A model generated the notes under the pieces. The model made no database searches. It saw only the letters and a program-made list of their open reading frames with translations, and had not been told where the DNA came from. Positions 1 through 6,378 of a stretch of 9,021 nt of DNA are shown here, piece after piece (the first letter of the stretch is position 1; each line of letters starts with the position of its first letter). The stretch lies in assembly GCA_005882525.1 (NCBI GenBank), contig VBGO01000061.1, forward strand, positions 1 to 9,021, in the 5' to 3' direction. This stretch comes from Chloroflexota bacterium (lineage in GTDB: Bacteria; Chloroflexota; Dormibacteria; CF-121). The translations under genes were made by a program, and so were the position numbers.

Positions 1-78
1 GGGGTGGCGGCCTGCGGCTCGACGAACAACTCCGGCTCGGGTGGCACCTCGTCCACGCCGGCTTCCGGCGGCTACTAA
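1..78 (+). CDS. 3' end of a gene, possible very small lipoprotein
   Basis: Frame 1 is open from the window edge to a TAA at 76-78 and gives 25 residues, GVAACGSTNNSGSGG followed by TSSTPASGGY. The start lies outside the window. VAAC matches a lipobox (V-A-A-C), and the Ser/Gly/Thr/Asn-rich stretch after it is typical of the flexible linker just after the lipidated cysteine. If that reading is right, the mature protein is only 21 residues long, so this is either a mini-lipoprotein or a lipoprotein gene cut short after its linker. The alternative is the low-complexity C-terminal tail of a longer protein that happens to contain a cysteine. The hydrophobic part that would decide this is not in view. 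It lies 86 bp upstream of the DUF1800 gene on the same strand. Confidence 0.5.
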   Translation, partial: GVAACGSTNNSGSGGTSSTPASGGY

Positions 79-107
79 GCCCAGCCGGATCGCACGCCGA
101 GCGCCCG

Positions 108-121
108 TTAGAACCTTCTAA
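108..121. repeat. Short perfect inverted repeat upstream of DUF1800 gene
   Basis: TTAGAACCTTCTAA consists of two perfect 6-bp arms (TTAGAA/TTCTAA) around a CC spacer. It is the only AT-rich stretch in this intergenic region and sits 44-57 bp before the DUF1800 start. It could be an operator or a protein-binding site. The position is also compatible with the -35 region of a promoter for the gene at 165. No known motif was recognised. Confidence 0.4.
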
Positions 122-123
122 GG

Positions 124-153
124 GGCCTCTCAGGCCGAGCTCACGCTCGGGCC
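124..153 (+). other. Two overlapping, mutually exclusive hairpins
   Basis: GGCCT (124-128) pairs with AGGCC (132-136) around a 3-nt loop. GGCCGAGC (133-140) pairs with GCTCGGGCC (145-153) around the loop TCAC, with one bulged G. The two stems share bases 133-136, so only one can form at a time. There is no U-tract after either, so neither is a classical intrinsic terminator. They may still end or pause the transcript of the upstream gene, or form a structured leader if the transcript starts upstream of 124. Confidence 0.35.
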
Positions 154-154
154 A

Positions 155-160
155 TAGCCT
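155..160 (+). promoter_or_regulatory. Weak -10-like hexamer before DUF1800 gene
   Basis: TAGCCT fits TANNNT and lies 4 nt before ATG 165 and 10 nt before the alternative ATG 171. No Shine-Dalgarno sequence precedes either start. It is the weakest member of the pattern of -10-like hexamers close to start codons seen elsewhere in the window. Confidence 0.2.
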
Positions 161-164
161 ACTG

Positions 165-1628
165 ATGGGAATGGACGACGCGCCTCCAGCGACTTTGCCT
201 GCGACCCGGTCCAAGCCGATCTGGAAGCGGCCGGTGTCGAGGCGGGCCGTGCTCGCCACCGGGGCAGCCGGAGCAACGGCGGCCGCGATGGCCGTGCTCT
301 GGAAAGGCGCCGACCTGTCACAGATCCTCGACCGGGTGCGCGACCTGACCCACGACTACCAGGGCGCGTTGAGCAGCCCGCGCGTCAGGGCCGCGCACCT
401 GTTCCGTCGTGCCGGCTTTGGCGCCACGGGCAAGGACCTCGATCAGTACGCCGCCATGACTACGGAGGGGATGACGCAATCCTTGCTGAACTACCAGCTC
501 GCGTCCAACGCCACGCTCGAGGCGACACTTCCAGAGCTGGACCTCGCCGCGCCAAAAGGTCCGAAGGCGGGGGCGGTCCAGGCGTGGTGGCTGCAACGAA
601 TGGTGCAGACCGCCCGGCCCCTCGAGGAAAAGATGACCCTCTTCTGGCACGGCCTGCTGACCAGCGGACTGGACAAGGCTGGTCCGGCGCAGATGTACGC
701 GCAGAATCAGCTGTTTCGCAAGCTGGCGCTGGCCAACTTCGACGATCTGCTGAAGGCGGTCTCCAAAGACCCGGCGATGATGGTCTACCTCGACACCGAG
801 ACGAATCGCAAAGGGAAGCCAAACGAGAACTACGCCCGCGAGCTGATGGAGCTCTTCACGACGGGCATCGGGCACTACACCGAGGACGATGTCCGCGAAT
901 CGGCCCGCGCCTTTACCGGTTGGACGCTGAAGGGCGGCGCGCAGCTCCGCTTCACGACGCAGTCGGCCTTCAGCCCCCGCTACTTCGACGCCGGGCAAAA
1001 AACGTTCATGGGTAAGACGGGGAACTTTACCGGCGACGACATCATCGAGATGCTGGTGCCGCTCCGAGCGACCGCCGAGCGCCTCAGCACCCGGCTCTTC
1101 ACGTTCTTCGCCTATCCGAACCCGGAGCCGGCCATCGTTCAGCATCTTGCCGATACCTTCCAGCACTCGCGCTACAACGTGGGAGCGGTAGTCCGGGAAA
1201 TCTTCACCCTGGACGCGTTCTATTCGCCACGGGCCTATCGCGCTCTGGTCAAGAGCCCGGCCGAACTGGTGGCGGCGATCCTCAAGTCGACCGGGGCCGA
1301 CAGCACCGCGTTTACGCCGGCGACCGCCGCGATGGGACCCATGGGACAGGCGCTCTTTTCCCCGCCGAATGTGGCCGGCTGGCCCGGAGGCACGTCCTGG
1401 ATCAACAGCGCCACCCTGCTGCTGCGCATCAACTTTGCCAACGCCGCCACCCAGCGAATGCGCGCCACGCTTCCGGTGCAGCAACTCGATCAGCTGACGG
1501 GGGCGCTGGTCGACGGCAACCTGAGCCCGACCACCCACGACGGATTGCAAGCCTTCGCGCGCGCGCATGGCGACCAGGCGGGCCTGCTGTTCATGGTGCT
1601 GGCCACGCCGGAGTTTCAACTGAATTGA
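165..1628 (+). CDS. DUF1800 family exported protein
   Basis: A 487-residue protein of the DUF1800 family (function not established), full length for the family. The N-terminus has a twin-arginine-type signal: SRRAVL at 25-30 followed by an Ala-rich hydrophobic stretch to about residue 45, so export folded through Tat is likely. Family hallmarks in order are HLFRRAGFGAT (78-88), FWHGLLTSG (160-168), MMVYLD (205-210), ENYARELMELFT (221-232), ARAFTGWTL (248-256) and a C-terminal NVAGWPGG. The ATG at 165 is used because no better start lies downstream except ATG 171, two codons later, which would barely change the protein. Neither has a Shine-Dalgarno site. It is followed 15 nt downstream by a DUF1501 gene, the standard partner of DUF1800 genes in many phyla, so the two are probably co-transcribed and act together outside the cytoplasmic membrane. 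The role of the pair is unknown. Confidence 0.93.
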   Translation: MGMDDAPPATLPATRSKPIWKRPVSRRAVLATGAAGATAAAMAVLWKGADLSQILDRVRDLTHDYQGALSSPRVRAAHLFRRAGFGATGKDLDQYAAMTTEGMTQSLLNYQLASNATLEATLPELDLAAPKGPKAGAVQAWWLQRMVQTARPLEEKMTLFWHGLLTSGLDKAGPAQMYAQNQLFRKLALANFDDLLKAVSKDPAMMVYLDTETNRKGKPNENYARELMELFTTGIGHYTEDDVRESARAFTGWTLKGGAQLRFTTQSAFSPRYFDAGQKTFMGKTGNFTGDDIIEMLVPLRATAERLSTRLFTFFAYPNPEPAIVQHLADTFQHSRYNVGAVVREIFTLDAFYSPRAYRALVKSPAELVAAILKSTGADSTAFTPATAAMGPMGQALFSPPNVAGWPGGTSWINSATLLLRINFANAATQRMRATLPVQQLDQLTGALVDGNLSPTTHDGLQAFARAHGDQAGLLFMVLATPEFQLN

Positions 1629-1629
1629 T

Positions 1630-1633
1630 GGAG
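1630..1633 (+). promoter_or_regulatory. Ribosome binding site for DUF1501 gene
   Basis: GGAG lies 10 nt before ATG 1644. It supports 1644 as the genuine translation start of the DUF1501 gene, even though that start is out of frame with the body of the gene. The GTG at 1703 has no comparable site. Confidence 0.6.
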
Positions 1634-1643
1634 ATGAGCCGTC

Positions 1644-2866
1644 ATGTTTAGCCGCCGCGATTTCATGAAGCAGGGCCTGCTGCCGCGGTCTTCGCCAACG
1701 GGGTGGCGGCGGCCAGCGCGGACTCGCCGAATTCGACGCCCAGCAACCGGGTGCTCGTGCTGGTGCAGCTCGCCGGCGGCAACGACGGACTCAACACCGT
1801 GATTCCCTTCCAGGACGGGACCTATCACGATGCCCGGCCGACGCTGCGGCAGGACCAAGGAGTGCTGACGCTGAACTCGCAACTGGGCTTGCATCCAAAC
1901 CTCAAGGGACTGAAGGGAAGCTGGGACGCCGGACAGCTCGCCATTGTGCAGGGCGTCGGGTACCCGAACCCCAACCTCTCGCACTTCGCCTCGATGTCGA
2001 TCTGGGAGACGGCGAGCGTCAAGGGCGGCATCGGCGACGGCTGGCTGGGACGCTACCTCACCTACCTCGACCAGGTGGGGGAGTCCCCGAATCATGCGCT
2101 GGAAGGCGTGAGCGCTGGGTCGCTGGTGCCACCCGAGCTGCGGTCGAAGACACCGGTGCTCGCCCTGCAGTCGCTCCGCAACTTTCGCTTGCAGCCGGTC
2201 AACGGGCACGGCACCCCGGTCGATGTCGAGAACCCGTTGATGCAGTTCTACGGCGCGTTCAAGACCGCCGGCCCGGCTCCCTTCGGCGCGCTGCTCGACA
2301 CCACGCTGCAGGACGCGCTGCAGGCGTCGCACGCCCTGCGGGCCACCGACGAGAGCTACGTCGCCAAGGCCACCTATCCGGCCAATAGCCCGATCGCCAG
2401 CTCACTCAAGCTGGTGGCCGAGACGATCGTCTCCGGGTTGGGAGTTCGGGTCGCCCATGTGACCCTGGGCGGTTTCGACAATCACGCCCGGGAGAAGCCG
2501 GTCCACGACAAGCTGCTGCTCGACCTCGACCAGGCGCTGGCCGCCTTCATGCAGGACCTGCAGGGGCATGGACTTGGCGACCGGGTGCTGGTTATGACCT
2601 GGTCGGAATTCGGACGCCGGGTCAAGGAGAACGGTAGCGCGGGAACCGACCACGGCACGGCCGCGCCGATGTTCTTGCTCGGTGCGCCGGTCAAGGGTGG
2701 CCTCTACGGCGGCCAGCCAAGCCTCTCCGACCTGAATAACGGCAACCTCAAGTTCACCACCGACTTTCGATCGGTTTACGCCTCGGTGCTCGAGGGCTAT
2801 CTCAAGGCGCCCGCCACCGACCTCTTGGGCGGAAACTACGAAGTCCTGCCGCTGCTGAAGGCCTAG
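1644..2866 (+). CDS. DUF1501 family exported protein, frameshifted in its signal peptide
   Basis: DUF1501 proteins belong to the alkaline phosphatase/sulfatase superfamily; their activity is undefined. The body, open from about 1652 with a GTG at 1703, carries the family hallmarks: LVLVQLAGGNDGLNTVIP near the start, NLSHFASMSIWETA, GGFDNHA, then VMTWSEFGRRVKENG and TDHGTAAPMFLLG. The real start appears to be ATG 1644, preceded by GGAG, which encodes MFSRRDFMKQGLL, a textbook Tat motif. This lies in another frame from the body. Adding one G in the CTGCTGCCG stretch near 1682 joins the halves as LLAAVFANGVAAASA, a complete hydrophobic and cleavage region, giving 407 residues. The gene therefore has a one-base deletion, by mutation or sequence error. 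As it stands, only a leaderless cytoplasmic form from GTG 1703 (387 residues) is open. It is second in the unit with DUF1800. Confidence 0.88.
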
Positions 2867-2873
2867 GCCGCGC

Positions 2874-2879
2874 TAGCAT
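2874..2879 (+). promoter_or_regulatory. -10-like element for a leaderless start at 2886
   Basis: TAGCAT is followed by exactly 6 nt and then GTG 2886. No Shine-Dalgarno sequence is present between the DUF1501 stop (2866) and this start. The spacing would place transcription initiation on or next to the start codon. No clear -35 box was seen. Confidence 0.4.
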
Positions 2880-2885
2880 TTCGAC

Positions 2886-3572
2886 GTGCCGCTCCCGCCA
2901 GACGCGGTCGTCCGCCTGAACCTCGGTCACATCTGGTTGTCGGAGTACCCGCTGGAGATCCCCGTGCATGGGTTCCTGATCAAGCACCCAGCCGGCGCCG
3001 GACTGGTGGACACCGGCTATGGCACGCCCCTGGAACTGATCAAGGATTACCGCCCGGTCAACGCCTCCGTGGCGGCAGCGCTTCGCCGGCACGACGTGGA
3101 TCCCTCCGACATTCGCTGGATCATCAACTCGCATCTCCATTTCGACCACTGCGGCCAGAACGCCGTCTTCCCGCAGGCGCCGCTGTATGTGCAACGAGCC
3201 GAGTACGAACGCCGCCACCGGTACGCGGACACGCCTGCCGCGTGGCTCGAGTATGCGGGCGCGCGTTACGAGCTGCTCGACGGGGAGCGCGAGATCGTGC
3301 CGGGGGTCCGGGTGCTGACGACGCCCGGTCACACGGCCGGCCACCAGAGCGTCGAGGTCGATACCACGGACGGCCCGGCTCTGCTTACCGGCGATGCCTG
3401 CTGGACCGCCAGGATGTTCGAGGGCGAGGCACCCCGCGAGGGCATGATGGAAGACGAGGCGATATTCGGCCGGTCGCTAGAGAAGATGCGCCAGCTGAAG
3501 CCTGCCACCGTGCACTTCTGCCACGACAACCGGACCTGGCGGACTCACAGCGGGATTTCGACCGGCCGATAG
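2886..3572 (+). CDS. Metallo-beta-lactamase fold hydrolase, N-acyl homoserine lactonase-like
   Basis: A 228-residue MBL-fold protein with the layout of AiiA/AttM-type lactonases, which open the lactone ring of acyl-homoserine lactones. The dinuclear metal site looks complete: SHLHFDH gives H83, H85, D87 and H88; TPGHTAGH gives H149; LLTGDACW gives D170; FCHD gives H213. The region 168-216 lines up closely with AiiA, but the position of its substrate-contacting tyrosine (Tyr194 in AiiA) is W173. Length is slightly short of AiiA (about 250). There is no signal peptide, so it is cytoplasmic. The GTG start follows from a -10-like hexamer 6 nt upstream; there is no Shine-Dalgarno site. The last 28 bp overlap the 3' end of the convergent lipoprotein gene. 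Lactonase or a related esterase is the best guess; quorum quenching is not shown. Confidence 0.85.
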   Translation: MPLPPDAVVRLNLGHIWLSEYPLEIPVHGFLIKHPAGAGLVDTGYGTPLELIKDYRPVNASVAAALRRHDVDPSDIRWIINSHLHFDHCGQNAVFPQAPLYVQRAEYERRHRYADTPAAWLEYAGARYELLDGEREIVPGVRVLTTPGHTAGHQSVEVDTTDGPALLTGDACWTARMFEGEAPREGMMEDEAIFGRSLEKMRQLKPATVHFCHDNRTWRTHSGISTGR

Positions 3573-4147
3573 AGAACGCCGGGCGTATCCGGCGCGTTGA
3601 ACGGCCACCACGCGTAGGTGAAGTTCTGATTCACGGCGCCACGCACCCAGAAGCACATCTGGAGCGGACCGAAGCGCTGCCCCGCTTTGAGTTGGGCCAG
3701 GGGAGGTGCGACGTTCCCGCCCCCCGATCCGCTCGACCGCGGCGTGGCTCCGCAAGAGTTGTCCCGGTGCGCGTACTTGTGCGAAAGGGAAACCCCAGGG
3801 GCCGAAGACGTCATGCTGTCGGGACCGTCTTCGTCGATCAGCATGAAGCCGCCAGGATCCAGGACGGTGTGATCACCCGAAACGGCCACGAACGATAGCC
3901 GGAGCCGGACGTAGTGCGATTGTGGTGGACGATCGGTTGCGCCGGCAGGCACCGCCGCGTCGCGCTCGAGATCCGACACGATGACCTGTAGCCCGTTGAC
4001 GAGCGCGCAGGGCTTCGGTGAGCAAGGCGCCGAGGTCGCCACGGGCACGACCCGCGCCGACGGCCGCGCCGAAGTTCCGACCGCCGGGCCGCTGCAGCTG
4101 GCAATCCCCAGCAACAGGACCGAGCCGATCACGATGGGATACCCCAT
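3545..4147 (-). CDS. Putative lipoprotein with DUF4352-like beta domain
   Basis: A 200-residue protein starting at ATG 4147. The N-terminus, MGYPIVIGSVLLLGIASC, is a lipoprotein signal with lipobox I15-A16-S17-C18. An in-frame TTG at 4231 would add 28 residues before this signal and is therefore rejected. After a Ser/Pro/Ala linker (about 19-45) comes a beta-rich domain: LVNGLQVIVSDLER, YVRLRLSFVAVSGDHTVLDPG, FMLIDEDG and, near the end, LKAGQRFGPLQMCFWV. That order (variable strand, conserved-state strand, D-x-D-G turn, then an AG-x-RFG segment) resembles the DUF4352 immunoglobulin-like domain, although I cannot confirm the family. C42, C47, C132 and C165 could form disulfides outside the membrane. 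It is divergent from the ammonium transporter gene, with a 142-bp gap. Its function is unknown. Confidence 0.72.
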   Translation of the reverse strand: MGYPIVIGSVLLLGIASCSGPAVGTSARPSARVVPVATSAPCSPKPCALVNGLQVIVSDLERDAAVPAGATDRPPQSHYVRLRLSFVAVSGDHTVLDPGGFMLIDEDGPDSMTSSAPGVSLSHKYAHRDNSCGATPRSSGSGGGNVAPPLAQLKAGQRFGPLQMCFWVRGAVNQNFTYAWWPFNAPDTPGVLYRPVEIPL

Positions 4148-4238
4148 GCCACCGATGTGACGTTCGCCACCCCAGAACTTGGCGGGTGATTTCCTGATCG
4201 TGATTTGTGCGGGGCGCACGAGGTCGACCAACTATTTC

Positions 4239-4258
4239 CGTAACACCGGTCCATTACG
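4239..4258. promoter_or_regulatory. Inverted repeat upstream of amt, possible operator
   Basis: CGTAA (4239-4243) and TTACG (4254-4258) form a perfect 5-bp inverted repeat with a 10-nt spacer that contains the palindrome ACCGGT (4245-4250). It sits 31-50 bp before the Amt start, inside the only gap between the divergent lipoprotein and Amt genes. A nitrogen-control site would be expected here, but the sequence does not match the NtrC or GlnR consensus closely enough to name a regulator. Confidence 0.3.
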
Positions 4259-4277
4259 TCGAGGGGTCCAATCGTCG

Positions 4278-4283
4278 GACAAT
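4278..4283 (+). promoter_or_regulatory. -10-like element for a leaderless amt start
   Basis: GACAAT (4 of 6 with TATAAT) is followed by 6 nt and ATG 4290. A weak TTACGT lies 18 nt upstream as a possible -35. No Shine-Dalgarno site precedes 4290. Confidence 0.35.
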
Positions 4284-4289
4284 CACGAG

Positions 4290-5528
4290 ATGAGAATCGA
4301 TAGTGGCGATACCGCCTGGGTCCTCGCGTCGGCTGCGCTCGTGATGTTGATGACGCCCGCACTCGGTTTCTTCTATGGCGGGCTGGTCCGCCGCAAGAAC
4401 GTCCTGTCAACCATCATGCACAGCTTTTTCATCCTCTGCCTTATCAGTGTCCAGTGGGTGCTGTGGGGATATAGCCTGGCGTTCGGACCTGACAAGTTCC
4501 ACATCATCGGCGGTCTCGAGTGGATCGGCCTGAACAACGTCGGCTTCACGCCGAACGCTGATTACGCGCCGACCATTCCCCACCAGGCGTTCATGCTTTT
4601 CCAGATGATGTTCGCGGTCATCACGCCGGCCCTGATCAGCGGCGCGTTCGCTGAGCGCCAGCGCTTCAAGGCCTTCGTGCTCTTCTCCCTGTTGTGGGCC
4701 ACCTTCGTCTACGACCCGATCGCGCACTGGGTGTGGGGCGCGGGGGGCTGGCTCCACCAACTGGGCGCGCTCGACTTCGCCGGGGGCACCGTCGTCCATA
4801 TCAGCTCCGGCGTGTCAGCGCTCGTGGCCGCGCTCGTGCTGGGGCGGCGGCTCGGGTTCGGCAAGCAGAAGGTCGAGCCGCATGACGCCACCATGACCGT
4901 GCTGGGCGCCGCCCTGCTCTGGTTCGGATGGTTCGGCTTCAACGCGGGCAGCGCGCTGGGCGCCGGCGCGCTCGCCACCAACGCCTTCGTCGTCACGAAT
5001 ACAGCGGCGGCGATGGCGGCCCTCACCTGGATGACCGTCAGCTGGTGGCACAAAAAGCAGCCGAGCGTGATCGGTGCGGCAGCTGGTGCGGTCGCCGGCT
5101 TGGTGGCTATTACCCCGGCCTCCGGATTTGTCAACGTCATGGGTGCGATCGTGATCGGGTTCGGCGCCGGCGTGGCCTGCTACCTGGCGATCCAGCTACG
5201 CGAGCGGATCAAGGTCGACGACGCGCTCGACGTCTGGGCGGTGCACGGCATCGGCGGCACCTGGGGAGCGCTGGCCACCGGGCTCTTCGCCACCGTCGCG
5301 ATCAACTCGGCCGCGGCCAACGGCCTCTTTTATGGCAATCCCAAGCAGGCCCTGATTCAGCTGGTGGCGATCGGCGCCGCCTGGGGCTGGTCGATCATTG
5401 GCACCTTCGTCATCCTCAAGATCGTGAACCTGTTCGTCCCGCTGCGCGTGCAGGAAGACGAAGAGGTCATCGGCCTGGATCTCTCGCAACACGGTGAACC
5501 CGCGTACGCCAGCATCCACGCGAATTAA
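4290..5528 (+). CDS. amt: Ammonium transporter, Amt/MEP/Rh family
   Basis: A 412-residue inner-membrane channel that passes ammonium or ammonia for nitrogen assimilation, full length for Amt, with the usual 11 membrane segments expected. Signature pieces: TPALGFFYGGLVRRKN (22-37), ITPALISGAFAER (111-123), LDFAGGTVVH (161-170), WFGWFGFNAGS (211-221), VWAVHGIGGTWG (315-326) and the C-terminal GLDLSQHGEPAYA (395-407), part of the cytoplasmic tail that contacts PII proteins. D162 and the twin histidines H170 and H319 of the conduction pathway are present. An in-frame ATG at 4179 would add 37 polar residues that belong to no Amt protein; MRIDSGDTAW from 4290 is the family-like start. No PII (glnK) gene follows; instead a 44-residue membrane protein starts 18 nt downstream. 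Symbol given at family level. Confidence 0.95.
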   Translation: MRIDSGDTAWVLASAALVMLMTPALGFFYGGLVRRKNVLSTIMHSFFILCLISVQWVLWGYSLAFGPDKFHIIGGLEWIGLNNVGFTPNADYAPTIPHQAFMLFQMMFAVITPALISGAFAERQRFKAFVLFSLLWATFVYDPIAHWVWGAGGWLHQLGALDFAGGTVVHISSGVSALVAALVLGRRLGFGKQKVEPHDATMTVLGAALLWFGWFGFNAGSALGAGALATNAFVVTNTAAAMAALTWMTVSWWHKKQPSVIGAAAGAVAGLVAITPASGFVNVMGAIVIGFGAGVACYLAIQLRERIKVDDALDVWAVHGIGGTWGALATGLFATVAINSAAANGLFYGNPKQALIQLVAIGAAWGWSIIGTFVILKIVNLFVPLRVQEDEEVIGLDLSQHGEPAYASIHAN

Positions 5529-5530
5529 GA

Positions 5531-5536
5531 AGGAGG
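5531..5536 (+). promoter_or_regulatory. Strong Shine-Dalgarno for the 44-residue membrane protein
   Basis: AGGAGG is a perfect anti-16S match, 10 nt before ATG 5547 and just 2 nt after the amt stop. It is the best ribosome binding site in the window and is the main reason to accept the small gene that follows. Confidence 0.75.
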
Positions 5537-5546
5537 AAAACAACTC

Positions 5547-5681
5547 ATGGATCCGACAACTCTCATGGCCGTGATGTGCAGCGTCGTCGTATTCGCGGGC
5601 TGGCTCATCCTGCCCCACTCCGCCACGACCCTCAAGCCGGTGGTCGTCGAGGAGCGGGAGCCCGTCCAGGTCTCGGCCTAG
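5547..5681 (+). CDS. Small single-span membrane protein downstream of amt
   Basis: A 44-residue protein that I do not recognise. It starts MDPTTLMAVMCSVVVFAGWL. Residues 5-23 form one hydrophobic span, followed by LPHSATT and a short acidic C-terminal tail (VVVEEREPVQVSA). There is no lipobox and no cleavage site after the span, so it probably stays anchored. Support for it being real: a perfect AGGAGG at ideal distance, ATG start, position 18 nt after amt on the same strand, and a hydrophobic-then-charged layout typical of small membrane subunits. It may accompany or modulate the transporter, which is inference from position only. The last 50 bp overlap the 3' end of the convergent metalloregulator gene. 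It is too short to exclude chance completely. Confidence 0.65.
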   Translation: MDPTTLMAVMCSVVVFAGWLILPHSATTLKPVVVEEREPVQVSA

Positions 5682-6378
5682 CCGACCGGACAACCGAGAG
5701 TTTCGAGGCGGTCTCGTTGCTGAGCGTCAGCAGGCGGGCCGCCCGAAGCTGCATCGTGCGGCCGATCTCGTCGACCTCCTGCACCGTGATCCGGGTCCCC
5801 GGCCTGAGTCCCCGGTCGTGGAGGTACTGCAAGAGCGGCGGCGCTTCCCGCTGGGCCACCTCCGAGATCCGGGTGATGGTGCCGACATCGCCGGGTTTGA
5901 GCGCCGAGAGCCGGACCTCGTTTGTCCGCATCGTCGAATGGCCGGGGATCGGGTTGCCGTGGGGGCAGGTCTTCGGTCGTCCCAGCGCCTGGTAGAGCGT
6001 CTCCTCCACCACCTCTGACACCGCGTGTTCGAGGCGCTCCGCCTCGGCGTCGGCGGTGACCCAGTCGAGCCCGAGCACATCCGTCAGCCAGCGCTCCATG
6101 ATGCGGTGCCGGCGGACGATGGCCGCGCCCGCCGCATCGCCCCGAGCCGTCAGCTCGATCTCCTTGCGGGCGTTGATCCGCACCATCCCGTCACGGGTCA
6201 TTCGCCGGAGCGCCACGGTCACCGTCGGCCGGCTGACAGATAACCAGTCGGCCAGCCGGGCGCTGCGCACGACCTCCCCTTCCGCTCGAATGTAGTAGAT
6301 CGCCTCCAGGTAGTGGGCGATCACCTCGGAGGGCGGACGAGACTGTGTGTTAGCGTTAACTAATCGTGAGCGTCGCAC
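5632..6378 (-). CDS. DtxR/MntR-family metal-dependent transcriptional regulator
   Basis: A 248-residue three-domain regulator. Residues about 18-80 are the winged helix (YLEAIYYI, LSVSRPTVTVALRRM as recognition region). About 85-145 is the metal-binding dimerisation domain (IVRRHRIMERWL, AERLEHAVS, then TCPHGNPIP). About 155-228 is an FeoA-like SH3 domain; a basic, Pro-rich tail ends the protein. Judged by eye against B. subtilis MntR, E25, H91, E114, E117 and H118 occupy the positions of E11, H77, E99, E102 and H103. E114 replaces the Cys102 of DtxR, which favours manganese over iron; the MntR D8 / DtxR M10 position is H22. The GTG at 6378 is preferred because TATAGT ends 8 nt before it; GTG 6324 is an alternative. 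It is divergent from the ZIP transporter gene, its likely target. Confidence 0.9.
   Translation of the reverse strand: MRRSRLVNANTQSRPPSEVIAHYLEAIYYIRAEGEVVRSARLADWLSVSRPTVTVALRRMTRDGMVRINARKEIELTARGDAAGAAIVRRHRIMERWLTDVLGLDWVTADAEAERLEHAVSEVVEETLYQALGRPKTCPHGNPIPGHSTMRTNEVRLSALKPGDVGTITRISEVAQREAPPLLQYLHDRGLRPGTRITVQEVDEIGRTMQLRAARLLTLSNETASKLSVVRSARPRPGRAPAPRRPPA

Noticed and set aside
318..1619. 433-residue open frame on the minus strand
   Set aside because: It lies wholly antisense to the DUF1800 gene; the translation is Arg/Gly/His-rich without recognisable domains, as expected from high-GC antisense frames.
1698..1706. Programmed -1 frameshifting at GGGG in the DUF1501 gene
   Set aside because: There is no X-XXY-YYZ heptamer or obvious downstream stimulator, and the product would have a broken hydrophobic core; a simple one-base deletion explains the data better.
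1616..2332. 238-residue open frame on the minus strand
   Set aside because: Antisense to the DUF1501 gene, with no domain or start signal; the sense strand carries clear family motifs.
2860..2869. GGCCTAGGCC palindrome over the DUF1501 stop codon
   Set aside because: Short, GC-rich and partly dictated by coding sequence; no loop and no U-tract, so not a terminator.
4148..4231. TTG start adding 28 residues to the lipoprotein
   Set aside because: It would bury the lipoprotein signal inside the protein; ATG 4147 places the signal at the N-terminus.
4179..4289. In-frame N-terminal extension of Amt from ATG 4179
   Set aside because: The 37 extra residues are polar, unlike any Amt N-terminus, and would run through the promoter region; MRIDSGDTAW at 4290 fits the family.
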